This document shows positions 8,305-17,060 of a stretch of 64,000 bases of DNA, one piece after another. This stretch comes from Methylorubrum aminovorans (GTDB lineage Bacteria > Pseudomonadota > Alphaproteobacteria > Rhizobiales > Beijerinckiaceae), in assembly GCF_022179725.1 (NCBI RefSeq), contig NZ_BPRC01000019.1, positions 1 through 64,000 on the forward strand, written 5' to 3'. Under the pieces are notes generated by a model that saw nothing but the letters and a program-made list of their open reading frames with translations, made no database searches and had not been told where the DNA came from. A program made the position numbers and the translations under genes. Position 1 is the stretch's first letter; each line of letters starts with the position of its first letter.

Positions 8305-9440
8305 GAAGGCCGGCCCTGCTTCAGCGCGGCGAGCCGCCGCTCGATGGCGTCGTCCCGGTGGAGCCGGTCGAGTTCCTCGACCGAGGGATCGGCAACCGCC
8401 GAGGCCGTGCCGGTCACCCGGTCGATCGCCCGCAGCGATTGTTCGAGCTGGCGGGTGCGCGTCACCTCCTCGCGGCCGTAGCCGTCGAGCGGGTCGGCCG
8501 CCTTCGTCGGAGGCTGTCGCAGCAAGGCGATCCGATGCTCGGCGTCGCGACGGGCGGCCTGGGCCGCCTGCATCGCCTTGGTGGCGGCTCCGTGCCGCTC
8601 GGCGACTTCGGCGAGGCTCGAATCGATCGCCTCGATCTGGCTCTCCAGATCGAGCTGCCGGCTGATGCCCGCCCGCGCCAGATCCTCGCGTCCGCCGGCG
8701 AGCGCCAGCGACAGCTTCTCGGGCAAGGCCGAGAGCTCCCCGTCGAGTTGGCTGCGGCGGGCGGTGAGACGGTGCTCCTCGGCCTTGATCTTGCCGAGAT
8801 CGAGCCGGGCCTCGTGGATCACGGCGTCGATCTCGCGCAGGGCCTGCTCGGCGACCGCGAGGGGATTGCGGTCCTCGACCGCGTCGATGGCGGCGTTCGA
8901 CAGGCCGCCGATGATCCGGCCGACGCGGGTCAGAATGTTCTCGGGCATGCGGGTCTCCTCTTTCGGGGCGGTGACGGAGACGCCCACCTGGATGGTGAGC
9001 GTGTCGCCCGCGACCGTGAGGCGGGCGCTGGAGAGGTCGCGCCAGGGGCCGTCATAGCCCTCGACGCGGTAGGGCATCGTGCGACGCCCGCAGAGTGTGG
9101 TGAGCGCGATCTCGGCGGCGCCCTTCACGCTGAACAGCTTGTCGTCGAGCGGCATCGACGTGACGCCCTCAGGGTCGAACCCGGCGGGGCGCTGGGCGAA
9201 ATCACGGATGCCGAGGGTTACGAGGCGGGCCGGCAGCCCGGTCTCGTCGCGCGCGCGCTGGTAGCCGTGCTCGATCAGGGCGACGACATTGGCCCGCAGG
9301 CCGTGCTCCCGGCGGATCTCTTCGAGGATGACGAGCATCCGCCGATAGGCCGCGAGCAGGGACCGGACCGCATCGAGATCGGCCGGCTCGGGCAGAAGCC
9401 GGTACGTCAGACGAGAGGGAAGGATTCCTGAGCGCGTCAC
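8301..9440 (-). CDS. PspA/IM30 protein continuous with a TnpB/OrfB-like N-terminal domain
   Basis: 379 aa if read from the GTG at 9440. Residues 165-379 are PspA/IM30: MPENILTRVGRIIGGLSNAA followed by long alpha-helical coiled coil (ALREIDAVIHEARLDLGKIK). PspA binds stressed inner membrane and remodels or protects it. Residues 1-164 look like the N-terminal (WED/helical) half of TnpB/OrfB proteins: LTYRLLPEPADLDAVRSLLA, TGLPARLVTLGIRDFAQR, PLDDKLFSVKGAAEIALTTL, LTVAGDTLTIQVGVSVTAP. No RuvC nuclease or zinc ribbon follows. The ATG at 8948 has its own Shine-Dalgarno (AAGAGGAG), so a 215-aa PspA alone may also be made. No stop separates the two parts. Confidence 0.75.
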   Translation of the reverse strand: MTRSGILPSRLTYRLLPEPADLDAVRSLLAAYRRMLVILEEIRREHGLRANVVALIEHGYQRARDETGLPARLVTLGIRDFAQRPAGFDPEGVTSMPLDDKLFSVKGAAEIALTTLCGRRTMPYRVEGYDGPWRDLSSARLTVAGDTLTIQVGVSVTAPKEETRMPENILTRVGRIIGGLSNAAIDAVEDRNPLAVAEQALREIDAVIHEARLDLGKIKAEEHRLTARRSQLDGELSALPEKLSLALAGGREDLARAGISRQLDLESQIEAIDSSLAEVAERHGAATKAMQAAQAARRDAEHRIALLRQPPTKAADPLDGYGREEVTRTRQLEQSLRAIDRVTGTASAVADPSVEELDRLHRDDAIERRLAALKQGRPS

Positions 9441-9451
9441 GGCTCGACGGT

Positions 9452-9472
9452 AAAACACCGAATTGGTGTTTT
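9452..9472. promoter_or_regulatory. AT-rich palindrome at the start of the PspA operon
   Basis: AAAACACC-GAATT-GGTGTTTT is a perfect 8-bp dyad with a 5-bp centre, 12-32 bp before the GTG at 9440. On the minus strand it sits between TTGAAA and TACCGT, 17 bp apart, which could be -35 and -10 elements, so it looks like an operator inside the promoter. The rest of the 386-bp intergenic region 9441-9826 shows no convincing gene. The binding protein is unknown; the divergent AraC-type gene is one candidate. Confidence 0.5.
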
Positions 9473-9826
9473 CAACGACAATGCACGCATCGGATGTGAC
9501 GATCCTCGGCGTTTGCGCAGGCGAGGTGTGAGGTCGCACACGCCTCCTGTCATCGGCTTGCGCATCTCGGCCGGCAAATGAACCCTAGGATTCGCGCGAT
9601 CGTTGGATGATGGTCTCCCGGCCGTCGCCATCACGTCAAGAATGGTCGATGAAGGATCGCGGTGAAACCAGTGCTTCTCTGCCAAAATCTGTCATCGATG
9701 TCTTGGGTGTCCACGGCGAACTTGTTATTGACTCGCCATGCCCGCTGGGTGGTCTTCGGGCGGCATCTCATCCTGCGTGTCCATTTATGGCACTGAAGCC
9801 ATCATCCGTATCCGCGATCTGTTCCG

Positions 9827-10840
9827 ATGCCCGATAGCAAAAGCCGACAGCCCGGGGCCCGAGACGTTCAATCGGTCTGGCGGCCACAACGGTTCTTCGC
9901 GCATCAACTGCAATCCGTGCGCGAGTTCGAGCGCCTGAACGACGACGGCGGGCTCGCCGTGAACTTCTATCCCGTCTCCCGCGCAACCCCTCAGGTCCGG
10001 GTGGAGGGCGGACAGAGCCCGACCATGAGCCTTTGGCTCACCCAGTCCGCCACGGGCTTCCTGACCGTTCCCACGCTGGAAGCCGATCTGTTCACCATCC
10101 GCTTCGTCACCGGCGGCCAGATGATCCGCCGAAACGTGCGCGGGGAGCAGGTGGTCACTCAAGGCTACGCAACGTTCAGCGCACTGGAGGATATGCGAAG
10201 CGGCGAGGCCTCGTCGGGTTTCACGGCCATCAGCAGCACCATCGCGCGCGCATCGCTTCTGTCGAGCTACCACGCTCTGGAGGGAAAAGTGGATCGCCCG
10301 CTTCCCGCGCTGGAGCCGCTCACCTCAATCGACGGTTTGGGGATGCGTGCGCTCTTGCTGTCGCTGGAGCAGATGCAGATCCGGCTGCGCGATGTGCGTA
10401 CGGTCGACGATCTGTTCTTTCCGCTGCTGGAAGAGATCGTTTCCTACCAAATGCTGAGTGTGTGGCCGCGGGCGCCGGTTGCCGAACTGCCTTCGCCCGG
10501 CAGTCTCTCGGCGTCTCACGTTCACCGCGCGGTCGAATACATCGGGGCTCATCTGGCGACGCCGTTCCGGTTGGCAGATGTCGCGGCCGAGGTGGGGGTG
10601 AGTGTCCGGATGTTGCAGATGTCGTTCAAGCGGGAGTTGGGCGTGACACCGGTCGAATTCATCATCGAGCGTCGTCTGCAGCAGGTTCACCGCGATCTCT
10701 GCAGCGAGGCGCAGCGGGATGTTTCGATCGCGGAGCTGAGCCGCCGATGGGGCTTCGCGCATATGAGCGACTTCGCGCAACGTTATCGGCGCCGCTTCGG
10801 CTGCACGCCGCGGGAAACGCGACGGGATATGCTGCGCTGA
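9827..10840 (+). CDS. AraC-family transcriptional regulator
   Basis: 337 aa from the ATG at 9827. The first 200 residues form an AraC-binding-like sensor domain (VREFERLNDDGGLAVNFYPV, LWLTQSATGFLTVPT). The last 100 form a double helix-turn-helix: AVEYIGAHLATPFRLADVAA, VGVSVRMLQMSFKRELGVTP, AELSRRWGFAHMSDFAQRYR and RRFGCTPRETRR. It is divergent from the PspA-YqiJ-flotillin operon, which it may control; that is inference from position only. The effector is unknown. Confidence 0.88.
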   Translation: MPDSKSRQPGARDVQSVWRPQRFFAHQLQSVREFERLNDDGGLAVNFYPVSRATPQVRVEGGQSPTMSLWLTQSATGFLTVPTLEADLFTIRFVTGGQMIRRNVRGEQVVTQGYATFSALEDMRSGEASSGFTAISSTIARASLLSSYHALEGKVDRPLPALEPLTSIDGLGMRALLLSLEQMQIRLRDVRTVDDLFFPLLEEIVSYQMLSVWPRAPVAELPSPGSLSASHVHRAVEYIGAHLATPFRLADVAAEVGVSVRMLQMSFKRELGVTPVEFIIERRLQQVHRDLCSEAQRDVSIAELSRRWGFAHMSDFAQRYRRRFGCTPRETRRDMLR

Positions 10841-10916
10841 GTGGACTGCCGCGATAGCGGAAATGCGAAACAGTATTATTTTCGCGAATACAGCAGTTTT
10901 ACCCGCCATTAAACGA

Positions 10917-10945
10917 TTGACAGGATTATTACCTATCGAATAGCT
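10917..10945 (+). promoter_or_regulatory. Possible sigma-70-type promoter in an AT-rich patch
   Basis: TTGACA (10917-10922), a 17-bp spacer and ATAGCT (10940-10945), within an AT-rich island (about 10860-10960) that stands out from the GC-rich surroundings. It is 100 bp upstream of the DUF6894 gene. The -35 is a perfect match and the -10 is weak. Confidence 0.4.
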
Positions 10946-11045
10946 AATTCAACTGAAGCGGTGTCCGCGTGCGCAGGTTCGGCGATCCGGCTGGCCGTCA
11001 ACGTTCCGAGTGCACACTCGGGTGACGCTCTCTCAGGAGCCAGAG

Positions 11046-11363
11046 ATGCCCAGGTTCTTCTTCAATACCAATGACGATCTGGAATTATGGGATGAAGAGG
11101 GAACGGACCTGCCGGATCTCGATGCGGCCCGTCGTGCCGCCATTCGCTATGCCGGAGAACTCTTGAGAGAGGCGGCCTCGTCCGTCGGCTTCGGTGACAC
11201 GTGGCAGCTCACGGCGAGCGATACGACCGATGCCGTCCTGTTCACGATCGACGTCAAGGTCACCCTGAACCAAGCGGCGCTGTCCGTGCCGTCTTCCGAT
11301 GTCGCGCATCGTCAGAAGCAGACGCGGGCGCAGCAGTCCGAGCGGGCCGTGCATTCGAACTGA
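11046..11363 (+). CDS. DUF6894-type small protein
   Basis: 105 aa; the ATG at 11046 follows CAGGAGCCAGAG. It starts MPRFFFNTND and continues WDEEGTDLPDLDAARRAAIR and AGELLREAA. That is the pattern of the DUF6894 family, which is abundant in Methylobacterium and relatives (pattern R-[YF]-[FY]-F-x3-D, then D-x-E-G-x-x-L-x-D). The function is unknown. The C-terminus is longer and more polar than the core domain needs. It stands alone behind an AT-rich promoter region. Confidence 0.75.
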   Translation: MPRFFFNTNDDLELWDEEGTDLPDLDAARRAAIRYAGELLREAASSVGFGDTWQLTASDTTDAVLFTIDVKVTLNQAALSVPSSDVAHRQKQTRAQQSERAVHSN

Positions 11364-11434
11364 GCCGGCGGCCGGTCACGGCACGCGAGCGCGCGCAGAC
11401 TGATCCGTCGAGGCTGGCACAGCGGCGATCGACC

Positions 11435-11884
11435 CTACCCCGTCTGCCGGATTGCCTCACCCAGGATCATCGCGGCGCAGACCGCGACGTTGAGCGAGCG
11501 CAGGCCCGGCCGGATCGGCACCACCACCCGGGCCTCGGCCGCCGCGTGCACCGCCTCCGGAACGCCGGCCGATTCACGCCCCATCAGCACGCAGTCGCCG
11601 TCGCGGAAGGCGTGCTGCGTGTACGGCACCGAGCCGGCGGTGGTCGCGAGCACGAGGCGGCAGCCGGCCGCCTCACGCCATGCCTGGAACGAGTCCCAGG
11701 ACCGGTGGCGGGTGATCGCCACGTGGTCGAGATAGTCCATCCCCGAGCGGCGCAAATTCCGGTCGGACACGTCGAAGCCGGCCGGTTCGATGATCTCGAC
11801 GGCGACGCCGAGGCAGGCCGCCATGCGGAGCATGGTGCCGGTGTTCTGCGGGATGTCCGGCTGGTAGAGGGCGAGGTGAAGCAT
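11435..11884 (-). CDS. trmL: tRNA (cytidine/uridine-34 2'-O)-methyltransferase TrmL
   Basis: 149 aa. The ATG at 11884 (MLHLALYQPDIPQNTGTMLR) is chosen because this is the invariant start of the family. A SpoU-class SPOUT methyltransferase with the knot motifs FRDGDCVLMGRESAGVPE and RSLNVAVCAAMILGEA. It 2'-O-methylates the wobble nucleotide of tRNA-Leu isoacceptors using SAM. The length fits TrmL. It is a single gene, divergent from the ABC exporter gene. Confidence 0.93.
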   Translation of the reverse strand: MLHLALYQPDIPQNTGTMLRMAACLGVAVEIIEPAGFDVSDRNLRRSGMDYLDHVAITRHRSWDSFQAWREAAGCRLVLATTAGSVPYTQHAFRDGDCVLMGRESAGVPEAVHAAAEARVVVPIRPGLRSLNVAVCAAMILGEAIRQTG

Positions 11885-12011
11885 CGGCAGAGCGGGGCGG
11901 CGGGGCAGGGTCCTGCCTGCGGCATCGGGGCAGGGTTGATGAGCGCGGGGTTGGCCCGGCGTCAAGGAGGCTTACCTGAGCCTCTCATTTCTCACTCGGT
12001 TCCTCCGCATC

Positions 12012-13868
12012 ATGTTCCTCGATTGGCTCGAGCGCCGCATCGATCCGTTCGCGCCCTTCGACGACCGGCGCATGCCGCCGAAGACCGTTCTGGGCTTCGC
12101 CGGCTTCTACCTGCGGCCGATCCGCGCCGCGCTCGTGGTGCTGTTCGTCATCGCGGTGGTGGCCGGCGGCATCGAGGCCTCGCTCTACCTCTTGCTGCGC
12201 TGGTTCATCGACCTGATGAGCGCGGCCGACCGCACGACCGTGCTCTCCGATAACGCGGTGCCGCTGACGCTCGCAGCGCTGCTGCTGCTCGTGGTGCGCC
12301 CGCTGGCGGCCTTCCTGCATGAGTTGGCCTCGAACCAGCTCATCGTGCCGCAATCGACCAACCAGATCCGCTGGCGCACCCACCTCTACACGCTCGGCCA
12401 CTCGCTCTCGTACTTCCAGGCGGATTTCGCCGGGCGGCTCGCCAACCGCACCGTGCAGGTCGGGCCGGCGGTGCGCGAACTCGCCGTCGTGTTCATCGAC
12501 ACCCTGCTCTACGTGGCGATCTACGCCGTCACCGCGATCGGGCTGTTCTCCTCGATCTCGGCGTGGCTGGCGCTTCCCGTCGTGGTCTGGGTCGCGGCCT
12601 ACGCGGCCCTGACGGCGTGGTTCGTGCCGCGCGCCCGCAAGCGCTCGCACCTGACCGCGGAGACCCGCTCGACCCTGATCGGCCGGGTGGTCGACAGCTA
12701 CACCAACATCATGACCGTGAAGCTGTTCGCCCGCGACCGAGAGGAACGCGCCGCCGTGCGCGACGCGGTCGAGACCCATACGAAGGCGTATTTGCACCAG
12801 TTCCGGCTCACCACACTGACGACGAGCCTGCTCGCGGCTCTCAACAGCCTGCTCCTGTTCGCTACCGCAGCCGTGTGCTTCGCCCTGTGGCAGCGTGGCG
12901 GGATGACGACCGGCGAGGCGTCTGCCGGCCTCGCGCTGATCCTGCGGCTGATGGCGATGTCGGGCTGGGTGATGCAGACCGTGCGCGGCGTGTTCGAGAA
13001 TGTCGGCGTGATCCAGGAGAGCATGCAGACCATTGCCCGGCCGCACGGCCTGACCGACGTGCCGGGGGCCAAGACGCTCCACGTCACCGGCGGCGACATC
13101 CGCTTCGAGAACGTGGATTTCCACTACGGGCGGGGGGACGCCAGCATCATCGAGGATCTGTCCTTCCATATCCGCCCCGGCGAAAAGGTCGGCCTCGTCG
13201 GTGTCAGCGGTGCCGGCAAGAGCACGATCACCGCGCTGCTCCTGCGCCTGCACGACGTCGAGGGCGGGCGCATCCTGATCGACGGGCAGGACATCGCCGG
13301 GGTGACGCAGGATTCCCTGCGCGAGGCCATCGCCATGGTGAGCCAGGACACCTCGCTGCTGCACCGCTCGATCCGCGACAACATCGCCTACGGTCGGCCT
13401 GACGCCACCGACGCCGAGATCGAGCAGGCGGCGCGGCTGGCGCATGCCCACGACTTCATCCTCGACCTCGTCGATCACAAGGGCCGGCGCGGCTACGACG
13501 CCCATGTCGGCGAGCGCGGGGTGAAGCTGTCGGGCGGCCAGCGCCAACGCATCGCTATCGCCCGCGTCATCCTCAAGGATGCGCCGATCCTGATCCTCGA
13601 CGAGGCGACGAGCGCGCTGGACAGCCAGGTCGAGGCAGCGATCCAAGAGGCGCTCGACACGCTGATGGGCGACAAGACCGTGCTCGCCATCGCCCACCGG
13701 CTCTCGACCATCGCCGCCCTCGACCGTCTGATCGTGATTGATCACGGGCGGATCGTGGAGGAGGGCACCCATGCCGAGTTGATCCGCCGGGGCGGCCTCT
13801 ACGCCGACCTGTGGCGGCGCCAGTCCGGCGGTTTCCTGGGGGACCGGGCGCCGGCTCCGGCCTCCTGA
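12012..13868 (+). CDS. ABC exporter, fused membrane and ATPase domains
   Basis: 618 aa. An N-terminal six-helix exporter domain (residues 30-330) is followed by a nucleotide-binding domain with Walker A GVSGAGKST, the Q-loop region AMVSQDTSLL, signature LSGGQRQR, Walker B ILILDEATSALD and switch AIAHRLST. It has the MsbA/multidrug half-transporter layout and would act as a homodimer. The substrate cannot be told from sequence. A MATE exporter gene starts 9 bp downstream, so the two are probably cotranscribed. Confidence 0.92.
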   Translation: MFLDWLERRIDPFAPFDDRRMPPKTVLGFAGFYLRPIRAALVVLFVIAVVAGGIEASLYLLLRWFIDLMSAADRTTVLSDNAVPLTLAALLLLVVRPLAAFLHELASNQLIVPQSTNQIRWRTHLYTLGHSLSYFQADFAGRLANRTVQVGPAVRELAVVFIDTLLYVAIYAVTAIGLFSSISAWLALPVVVWVAAYAALTAWFVPRARKRSHLTAETRSTLIGRVVDSYTNIMTVKLFARDREERAAVRDAVETHTKAYLHQFRLTTLTTSLLAALNSLLLFATAAVCFALWQRGGMTTGEASAGLALILRLMAMSGWVMQTVRGVFENVGVIQESMQTIARPHGLTDVPGAKTLHVTGGDIRFENVDFHYGRGDASIIEDLSFHIRPGEKVGLVGVSGAGKSTITALLLRLHDVEGGRILIDGQDIAGVTQDSLREAIAMVSQDTSLLHRSIRDNIAYGRPDATDAEIEQAARLAHAHDFILDLVDHKGRRGYDAHVGERGVKLSGGQRQRIAIARVILKDAPILILDEATSALDSQVEAAIQEALDTLMGDKTVLAIAHRLSTIAALDRLIVIDHGRIVEEGTHAELIRRGGLYADLWRRQSGGFLGDRAPAPAS

Positions 13869-13877
13869 GCAGCGTAG

Positions 13878-15305
13878 ATGAGTTCTGTGACGTCCACACC
13901 GAGCCTCGCGGCGACCGGTCTCGATCGGCCGCCGGCCTCGCCCTGGTGGGATGAGCTGCGCGCGACGCTGAAGCTCTCGGCGCCGCTCGTCCTCATCAAC
14001 CTCGCCCAGCACGGGTTGGTGGCCTCGAACGCGGTGCTGCTCGGCCGCCTCGGCGCCGAGCCCATCGCCGCGGGCGCGCTCGCCACAAGCCTTTACCTCT
14101 TGCTGTTCATCGGCGGCATCGGCCTCACCTCGTCCGTGGCCCCCCTGGTAGCGGAAGCGATCGGCCGGGAAGCGGGGGCGGCGTCCGGCGCGGTGCGGCG
14201 CACGGTTCGGGCGGGGCTGTGGGTCGGCTTCCTCGTAACCCTGGCGCTGATGCCGGTGCTCTGGTTCACCGAGGATCTTCTGGTGCTGCTGCACCAGGAG
14301 CCCGCGGTCGCGCGCGATGCCGGCTCCTACATGCGTGTGCTGCAATGGTGGATGTTTCCGGCGCTCACCTTCATGGTGCTGAAGGGGGCGCTCGCTGCGC
14401 TGCAGCGGCCGGGACCGCCGCTCGCAGTGAGCCTGATCGCTCTGCCGCTCAACCTCGCGCTCGGCGCCTTCCTCGCCTTCGGTCCGCCGGATCTCGGCAT
14501 CGTCGGTGTGGCGCTCGGCACCGTGCTCACCGAATTTCTGGCGCTCGTCGCACTGGTGTTGGTGATCCGGCTCGACCGTCGCCTCCACCGCCACCGGATG
14601 TTCGCCAGCCTCTGGCGGTTCGACACCGAGCCCCTCGCCCGCGTGGTGCGGGTCGGCCTGCCGATGGGCGTGGCGGGGATCGCCGAGGCCGGCCTGTTCG
14701 AGGCGGCCACGGTGGCAATGGGCACCTTCGGGACCGTGCCGCTCGCCGCGCACGCGATCACGCTCCAGATCGCCGCGACCTGTTTCATGGTGCCTAACGG
14801 CATCGGGCAGGCGGCCACCGTGCGGGTCGGGCGCGCCTACGGCGCCGCCGACCGGGCTGCCCTGCGCCGGGCGGGGGCGGTCGCGCTCTGGCTCGGCTTC
14901 GGCTTCATGGTGGCCTGCGCCCTGGTGCAGCTCCTCGCGCCGCGCACGCTGATCGGCCTGTTCCTCGATGCCGACGCGCCGGGCGCGGCGGGCGTGTTTC
15001 CCGTGGCCGCCGGCTTCCTGATCTTCTCGGCCCTGTTCGCGATCTCGGATGGCGTGCAGTCGGTGGCGCTCGGCGCCCTGCGGGGTCTGCAGGATACCAA
15101 GGTGCCGATGCTGATCGCGCTGTTCGGCTATTGGGGCATCGGCGTGCCGCTCGGCGCGGCGCTCGCCTGGGGCGCCGGGATGGGCGGGCGCGGCATCTGG
15201 GCGGGCTTCTGCGCCGGCCTTCTCGTCGTCTCGGTCGCCCTTGTGATCCGCTGGCGGCGGCTGAGCGCGGGCCGGGCACGCGGCCCAAGCGCGCAGGCGG
15301 GGTGA
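13878..15305 (+). CDS. MATE-family multidrug/cation antiporter
   Basis: 475 aa, about 12 membrane segments. MATE features are the N-terminal LKLSAPLVLINLAQHGLVAS, LLGRLGAEPIAAGALATS and the second-half repeat AVATMGTFGTVPLAAHAI followed by MVPNGIGQAATVRVG. It should export organic cations or drugs in exchange for Na+ or H+. It lies directly after the ABC exporter gene (9 bp), giving an efflux pair. Closest to NorM-like proteins; the substrate is unknown. Confidence 0.92.
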   Translation: MSSVTSTPSLAATGLDRPPASPWWDELRATLKLSAPLVLINLAQHGLVASNAVLLGRLGAEPIAAGALATSLYLLLFIGGIGLTSSVAPLVAEAIGREAGAASGAVRRTVRAGLWVGFLVTLALMPVLWFTEDLLVLLHQEPAVARDAGSYMRVLQWWMFPALTFMVLKGALAALQRPGPPLAVSLIALPLNLALGAFLAFGPPDLGIVGVALGTVLTEFLALVALVLVIRLDRRLHRHRMFASLWRFDTEPLARVVRVGLPMGVAGIAEAGLFEAATVAMGTFGTVPLAAHAITLQIAATCFMVPNGIGQAATVRVGRAYGAADRAALRRAGAVALWLGFGFMVACALVQLLAPRTLIGLFLDADAPGAAGVFPVAAGFLIFSALFAISDGVQSVALGALRGLQDTKVPMLIALFGYWGIGVPLGAALAWGAGMGGRGIWAGFCAGLLVVSVALVIRWRRLSAGRARGPSAQAG

Positions 15306-15309
15306 GAGC

Positions 15310-15335
15310 GGAACCGCGCCTGAAAAGCGCCCGTT
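15310..15335 (+). promoter_or_regulatory. EcfG-type general stress response promoter
   Basis: GGAAC (15310-15314) and CGTT (15332-15335) are separated by 17 bp. This exactly fits the GGAAC-N16/17-CGTT promoters used by EcfG sigma factors of the PhyR-NepR general stress response in alphaproteobacteria. It lies just after the MATE stop codon and 36 bp before the DUF3140 start. Confidence 0.65.
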
Positions 15336-15370
15336 GCCGCCCCGACGAGAGCGGGAGGACGACAGGCGCC

Positions 15371-15718
15371 ATGGCCCAGGCCGACGATCACGAGACGATC
15401 TGGAAGGACTTCAAGGATGCGGTGAACATGACCGCCTCAGCCGTGGAGAAATTCCTGGAATCCGACGAAAGCCGGTCGGTCGGGCAGAAGAAGGACGGCG
15501 GCGAGGCCACCGGCCACAAAGAGGGCCGCCGCATCGTCGAGATCCTCCACAAGAAGAAGGCCGACCTCAGCGACGACGACTATGCCCATATGAAGAAGGT
15601 GGTCGGATACGTGCACCGCCACCTCAAGCAGGGCGGACCCGAGGACAAGTCCAAGATGAAGGATTCGCCCTGGCGCCTCTCGCTGATGAACTGGGGCCAC
15701 GATCCGCTGAAGGATTGA
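15371..15718 (+). CDS. DUF3140 family protein, probable general-stress gene
   Basis: 115 aa, highly charged and soluble. The ATG at 15371 begins MAQADDHETIWKDFKDAVNM. The middle (EGRRIVEILHKKKADLSDDD, YAHMKKVVGYVHRHLKQGG) and the end (SPWRLSLMNWGHDPLKD) fit DUF3140. The molecular function is unknown; the Lys/His-rich helices and WRLSLMNWGHDP motif suggest a small nucleic-acid-associated stress protein, but that is speculation. The upstream EcfG-type promoter places it in the general stress regulon. It is convergent with mtnA, with 15 bp between. Confidence 0.8.
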   Translation: MAQADDHETIWKDFKDAVNMTASAVEKFLESDESRSVGQKKDGGEATGHKEGRRIVEILHKKKADLSDDDYAHMKKVVGYVHRHLKQGGPEDKSKMKDSPWRLSLMNWGHDPLKD

Positions 15719-15733
15719 GGCCCTGTTCGCGCG

Positions 15734-16831
15734 TCAGGCGGCCTTGCGCCGCTCCGGATAAAGCCCGGCCAGACCCTCCTCGCTCGCCTCACAGACGCCG
15801 CGCTCGGTGATGATGCCGGTGACGAGGCGGGCCGGCGTCACGTCGAAGGCCGGATTGGCCACCGGGCTGCCCGGCGAGACCACGGCAACGGTGGCGAAGG
15901 CGCCGTCATCGGTGCGGCCGCTGAGGTGGGTGACCTCGCGGGCGTCGCGCTCCTCGATCGGGATGTCGCGCACGCCGTCGTGCAGGGTCCAGTCGATCGT
16001 CGAGAAGGGCAGGGCCGCGTAGAACGGAATGCGGTTGTCGGTGGCTGCCAGCGCCTTCAGGTAGGTGCCGATCTTGTTGCAGACATCGCCCGAAGCCGTG
16101 GTGCGGTCCGAGCCGACGATGCAGAGGTCGACCTGCCCATGCTGCATCAGGTGGCCGCCGGCATTGTCGGCGATCACGGTGTGCGGCACGCCGTGGGCGT
16201 TGAGTTCGAAGGCGGTCAGCGCCGCGCCCTGGTTGCGCGGCCGGGTCTCGTCCACGAAGACGTGGACAGGCACGCCGGCATTGTGCGCGACGTAGATCGG
16301 CGCCAGCGCCGTCCCCCAATCGACCGTGGCGAGCCAGCCGGCGTTGCAATGGGTCAGCACGTTGACCGGCCCGCCCTTCTTCGCGGCGATCTCGGAGAGG
16401 ATTGCGGCCCCGTGCTCACCGATGGCGCGGCAGCTCGCGACGTCCTCATCGGCGATCCTTGCCGCTTCCGCGAAAGCGAGCGCCTCGCGCTCGGCCTCCG
16501 GCGCCCGGCGCAGCAGGGCGGCCATCCGGTCGAGCGCCCAGCGCAGGTTGATCGCGGTCGGCCGCGTGGCGGCGAGCGTCGCGGAGGCCCGCTCGATCCC
16601 CGCTTCGCTCGCGTCCACCCGCATTGCCAGCGCCAGCCCGTAGGCGGCGGTGACACCAATCAGCGGCGCGCCGCGCACCACCATGGTGCGGATCGCCACA
16701 GCCGCGTCATCAAGGCTCGTCAGCCGCTTGAGTTCGAAGGCGAAGGGCAGCCGGGTCTGATCGATGACCGTGACGGCCTGTCCGTCGGCTTCGGGGAAGA
16801 TGGTGCGATAGGGCCGTCCGTCGATCTTCAT
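15734..16831 (-). CDS. mtnA: S-methyl-5-thioribose-1-phosphate isomerase
   Basis: 365 aa, MtnA of the eIF2B-alpha-like isomerase family. It converts methylthioribose-1-phosphate to methylthioribulose-1-phosphate in methionine salvage. Family blocks are [96 protein letters not shown] and [19 protein letters not shown]-like NPAFDVTP near the end. The catalytic Cys (THCNAG) and Asp (GSDRT) are present. No other salvage genes are adjacent. Confidence 0.95.
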   Translation of the reverse strand: MKIDGRPYRTIFPEADGQAVTVIDQTRLPFAFELKRLTSLDDAAVAIRTMVVRGAPLIGVTAAYGLALAMRVDASEAGIERASATLAATRPTAINLRWALDRMAALLRRAPEAEREALAFAEAARIADEDVASCRAIGEHGAAILSEIAAKKGGPVNVLTHCNAGWLATVDWGTALAPIYVAHNAGVPVHVFVDETRPRNQGAALTAFELNAHGVPHTVIADNAGGHLMQHGQVDLCIVGSDRTTASGDVCNKIGTYLKALAATDNRIPFYAALPFSTIDWTLHDGVRDIPIEERDAREVTHLSGRTDDGAFATVAVVSPGSPVANPAFDVTPARLVTGIITERGVCEASEEGLAGLYPERRKAA

Positions 16832-17013
16832 GGGGTGCTCGCGCGTGAGAGCGGCGATCCGGCCGCGATGGTCGCCGGCCGAAGCGATGTCGGCCGGTGT
16901 CTCATCCCGCGAGTGTGTCGCCAGAATGGCCTGGGGCGGTCAAGCCGTCCCATCGCCCCGCGCGGAGCGAAAGCCTGAGCCCGCGGAGGCGGGCGCCGGC
17001 GATTGAGGCGAGC

Positions 17014-17052
17014 AAAAAGGCCAGGGTGATCGCTTTCGAACGATAGCCCTGG
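17014..17052 (-). terminator. Intrinsic terminator of the serA unit
   Basis: On the minus strand CCAGGG pairs with CCCTGG (17052-17047 and 17026-17021), with inner ATCG/CGAT pairing. Five T follow after CC (AAAAA at 17014-17018 on the plus strand). It lies just after the DUF1902 gene, ending the serA-DUF1902 transcript. Confidence 0.7.
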
Positions 17053-17060
17053 GGCGTCGG

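Noticed and set aside
9607-9837. Short plus-strand frame before the AraC-type gene
   Set aside because: No convincing Shine-Dalgarno or family resemblance; it ends inside the AraC-type gene start.
11985-14753. A 922-codon open frame on the minus strand opposite the ABC and MATE exporter genes
   Set aside because: It is the codon-position shadow of two certain genes. Its product is His/Arg/Gly-rich with no domains, as expected in GC-rich DNA.
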